DNA of 14,224 bases from Promethearchaeota archaeon (lineage in GTDB: Archaea; Asgardarchaeota; Lokiarchaeia; Sigynarchaeales; SOKP01). The position numbers and the translations under genes were made by a program. A model generated the notes under the pieces. The model did no database searches. It was not told where the DNA came from and saw only the letters and a program-made list of their open reading frames with translations. Positions 13,860 through 14,224 of this stretch are shown piece after piece. The DNA lies in contig JAHPYY010000134.1 in assembly GCA_019058515.1 (NCBI GenBank), positions 1 through 14,224 on the forward strand, written 5' to 3'. Positions within the stretch are counted from its first letter, which is position 1, and each line of letters starts with the position of its first letter.

Positions 13860-14030
13860 TTGGTAACAGGAACAAATATTCCAGAGTATCTTCAGTACGA
13901 TATTTTGGAAGCGATAAAGTGGGAATGGGAAGACGGGTATTGGGGTGAGGAGGAGTTTGCAATGCAGCAAAAACTCTGTATTGAAGATTTTCAAGAGAAA
14001 ATTCGCATGCATAAACCGGGAGTAAAGTAA
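13860..14030 (+). CDS. Small hypothetical ORF in the same frame as its upstream neighbour
   Basis: TTG 13860 to TAA 14028 gives 56 residues, beginning LVTGTNIPEYLQYDILEAIK and continuing with a Trp- and Glu-rich stretch (WEWEDGYWGEEE). It is too rich in Trp and acidic residues to look random. No ATG start is available before residue 35, and no clear Shine-Dalgarno precedes the TTG. It may instead be the continuation of the ORF at 13644 after an in-frame stop. No family was recognised. Confidence 0.35.
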   Translation: MVTGTNIPEYLQYDILEAIKWEWEDGYWGEEEFAMQQKLCIEDFQEKIRMHKPGVK

Positions 14031-14165
14031 CATCCAATTAGGCTTGAGGAATTTAGCAATTTGGACCTTTCCGAAGTAGTGATAGGATTAAAACAATTTC
14101 AGGAGATAAATACTCGCGACGATCTTAGAGGAGTTAAACATATATAACTAGATGGATGGAATTTA

Positions 14166-14224
14166 ATGAAAATTCCCAAGCCCAAAATAAAATTAAGTCA
14201 TCTTGAAACGCTTAGTTTACAACA
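14166..14224 (+). CDS. Start of a gene running off the right edge
   Basis: ATG 14166 opens a frame to the window end: MKIPKPKIKLSHLETLSLQ. GGATGGAA at about 14153-14160 may serve as a ribosome site. It is in the same frame as the two preceding short ORFs and as an open stretch at 14031-14144. Too short to identify. Confidence 0.4.
   Translation, partial: MKIPKPKIKLSHLETLSLQ

Noticed and set aside
13758..14037. Minus-strand ORFs of 71-91 codons at the right edge
   Set aside because: They lie opposite plausible plus-strand reading frames, have shadow-like composition and no recognisable motif.
1..14224. tRNA genes, rRNA, CRISPR arrays or an insertion sequence with terminal repeats
   Set aside because: Looked for conserved T-arm sequences, regularly spaced repeats and transposase motifs by eye and found none; a covariance-model search was not possible here.

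Overview
The window looks archaeal, most likely from an Asgard archaeon (Lokiarchaeia-like). This is inferred from gene content and style, not from a marker gene. The DNA is AT-rich. Several genes have BRE/TATA-like boxes 25-50 bases upstream, some with very short leaders, while others in operons have strong Shine-Dalgarno sites. Archaeal-flavoured proteins include a SepF-like division protein, thiolase plus DUF35 Zn-ribbon/OB proteins, a MTH938-domain protein, a DUF1847 protein, and a Zn-binding protein with a roadblock/longin-like middle domain of a kind common in Asgards. No rRNA, tRNA or CRISPR array was seen.

Left part (1-2606), accessory in character: a tyrosine recombinase whose 5' end lies outside the window, a HEPN-MNT pair on the minus strand, a small Zn-ribbon gene split by a frameshift, and, convergent with it, a SepF-like gene.

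Middle (2607-7290): a tight operon DUF35 - thiolase-fold - thiolase-fold - DUF35, which probably builds one hetero-oligomeric acyl-CoA enzyme. Both thiolase-fold subunits appear to lack the nucleophilic Cys and the GHP-loop His of true thiolases. Next comes an intact nitroreductase with two copies of an imperfect palindrome between its TATA box and start, then a degenerate, frameshifted paralogue of that nitroreductase.

Right part (7291-13606): a DUF1847 metal-binding protein, an MFS transporter, a PAP2 phosphatase, a large galactokinase-like GHMP kinase, a MTH938-domain protein and the roadblock-like protein. These look like separate transcription units, mostly with their own TATA boxes.

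The right edge (13644-14224) holds short unrecognised reading frames that all lie in one frame, separated by TAA codons. This could be a run of tiny genes or a gene broken by stops. At least three frameshifts in two otherwise clean genes mean either real gene decay or assembly indels. The sequence alone does not decide.
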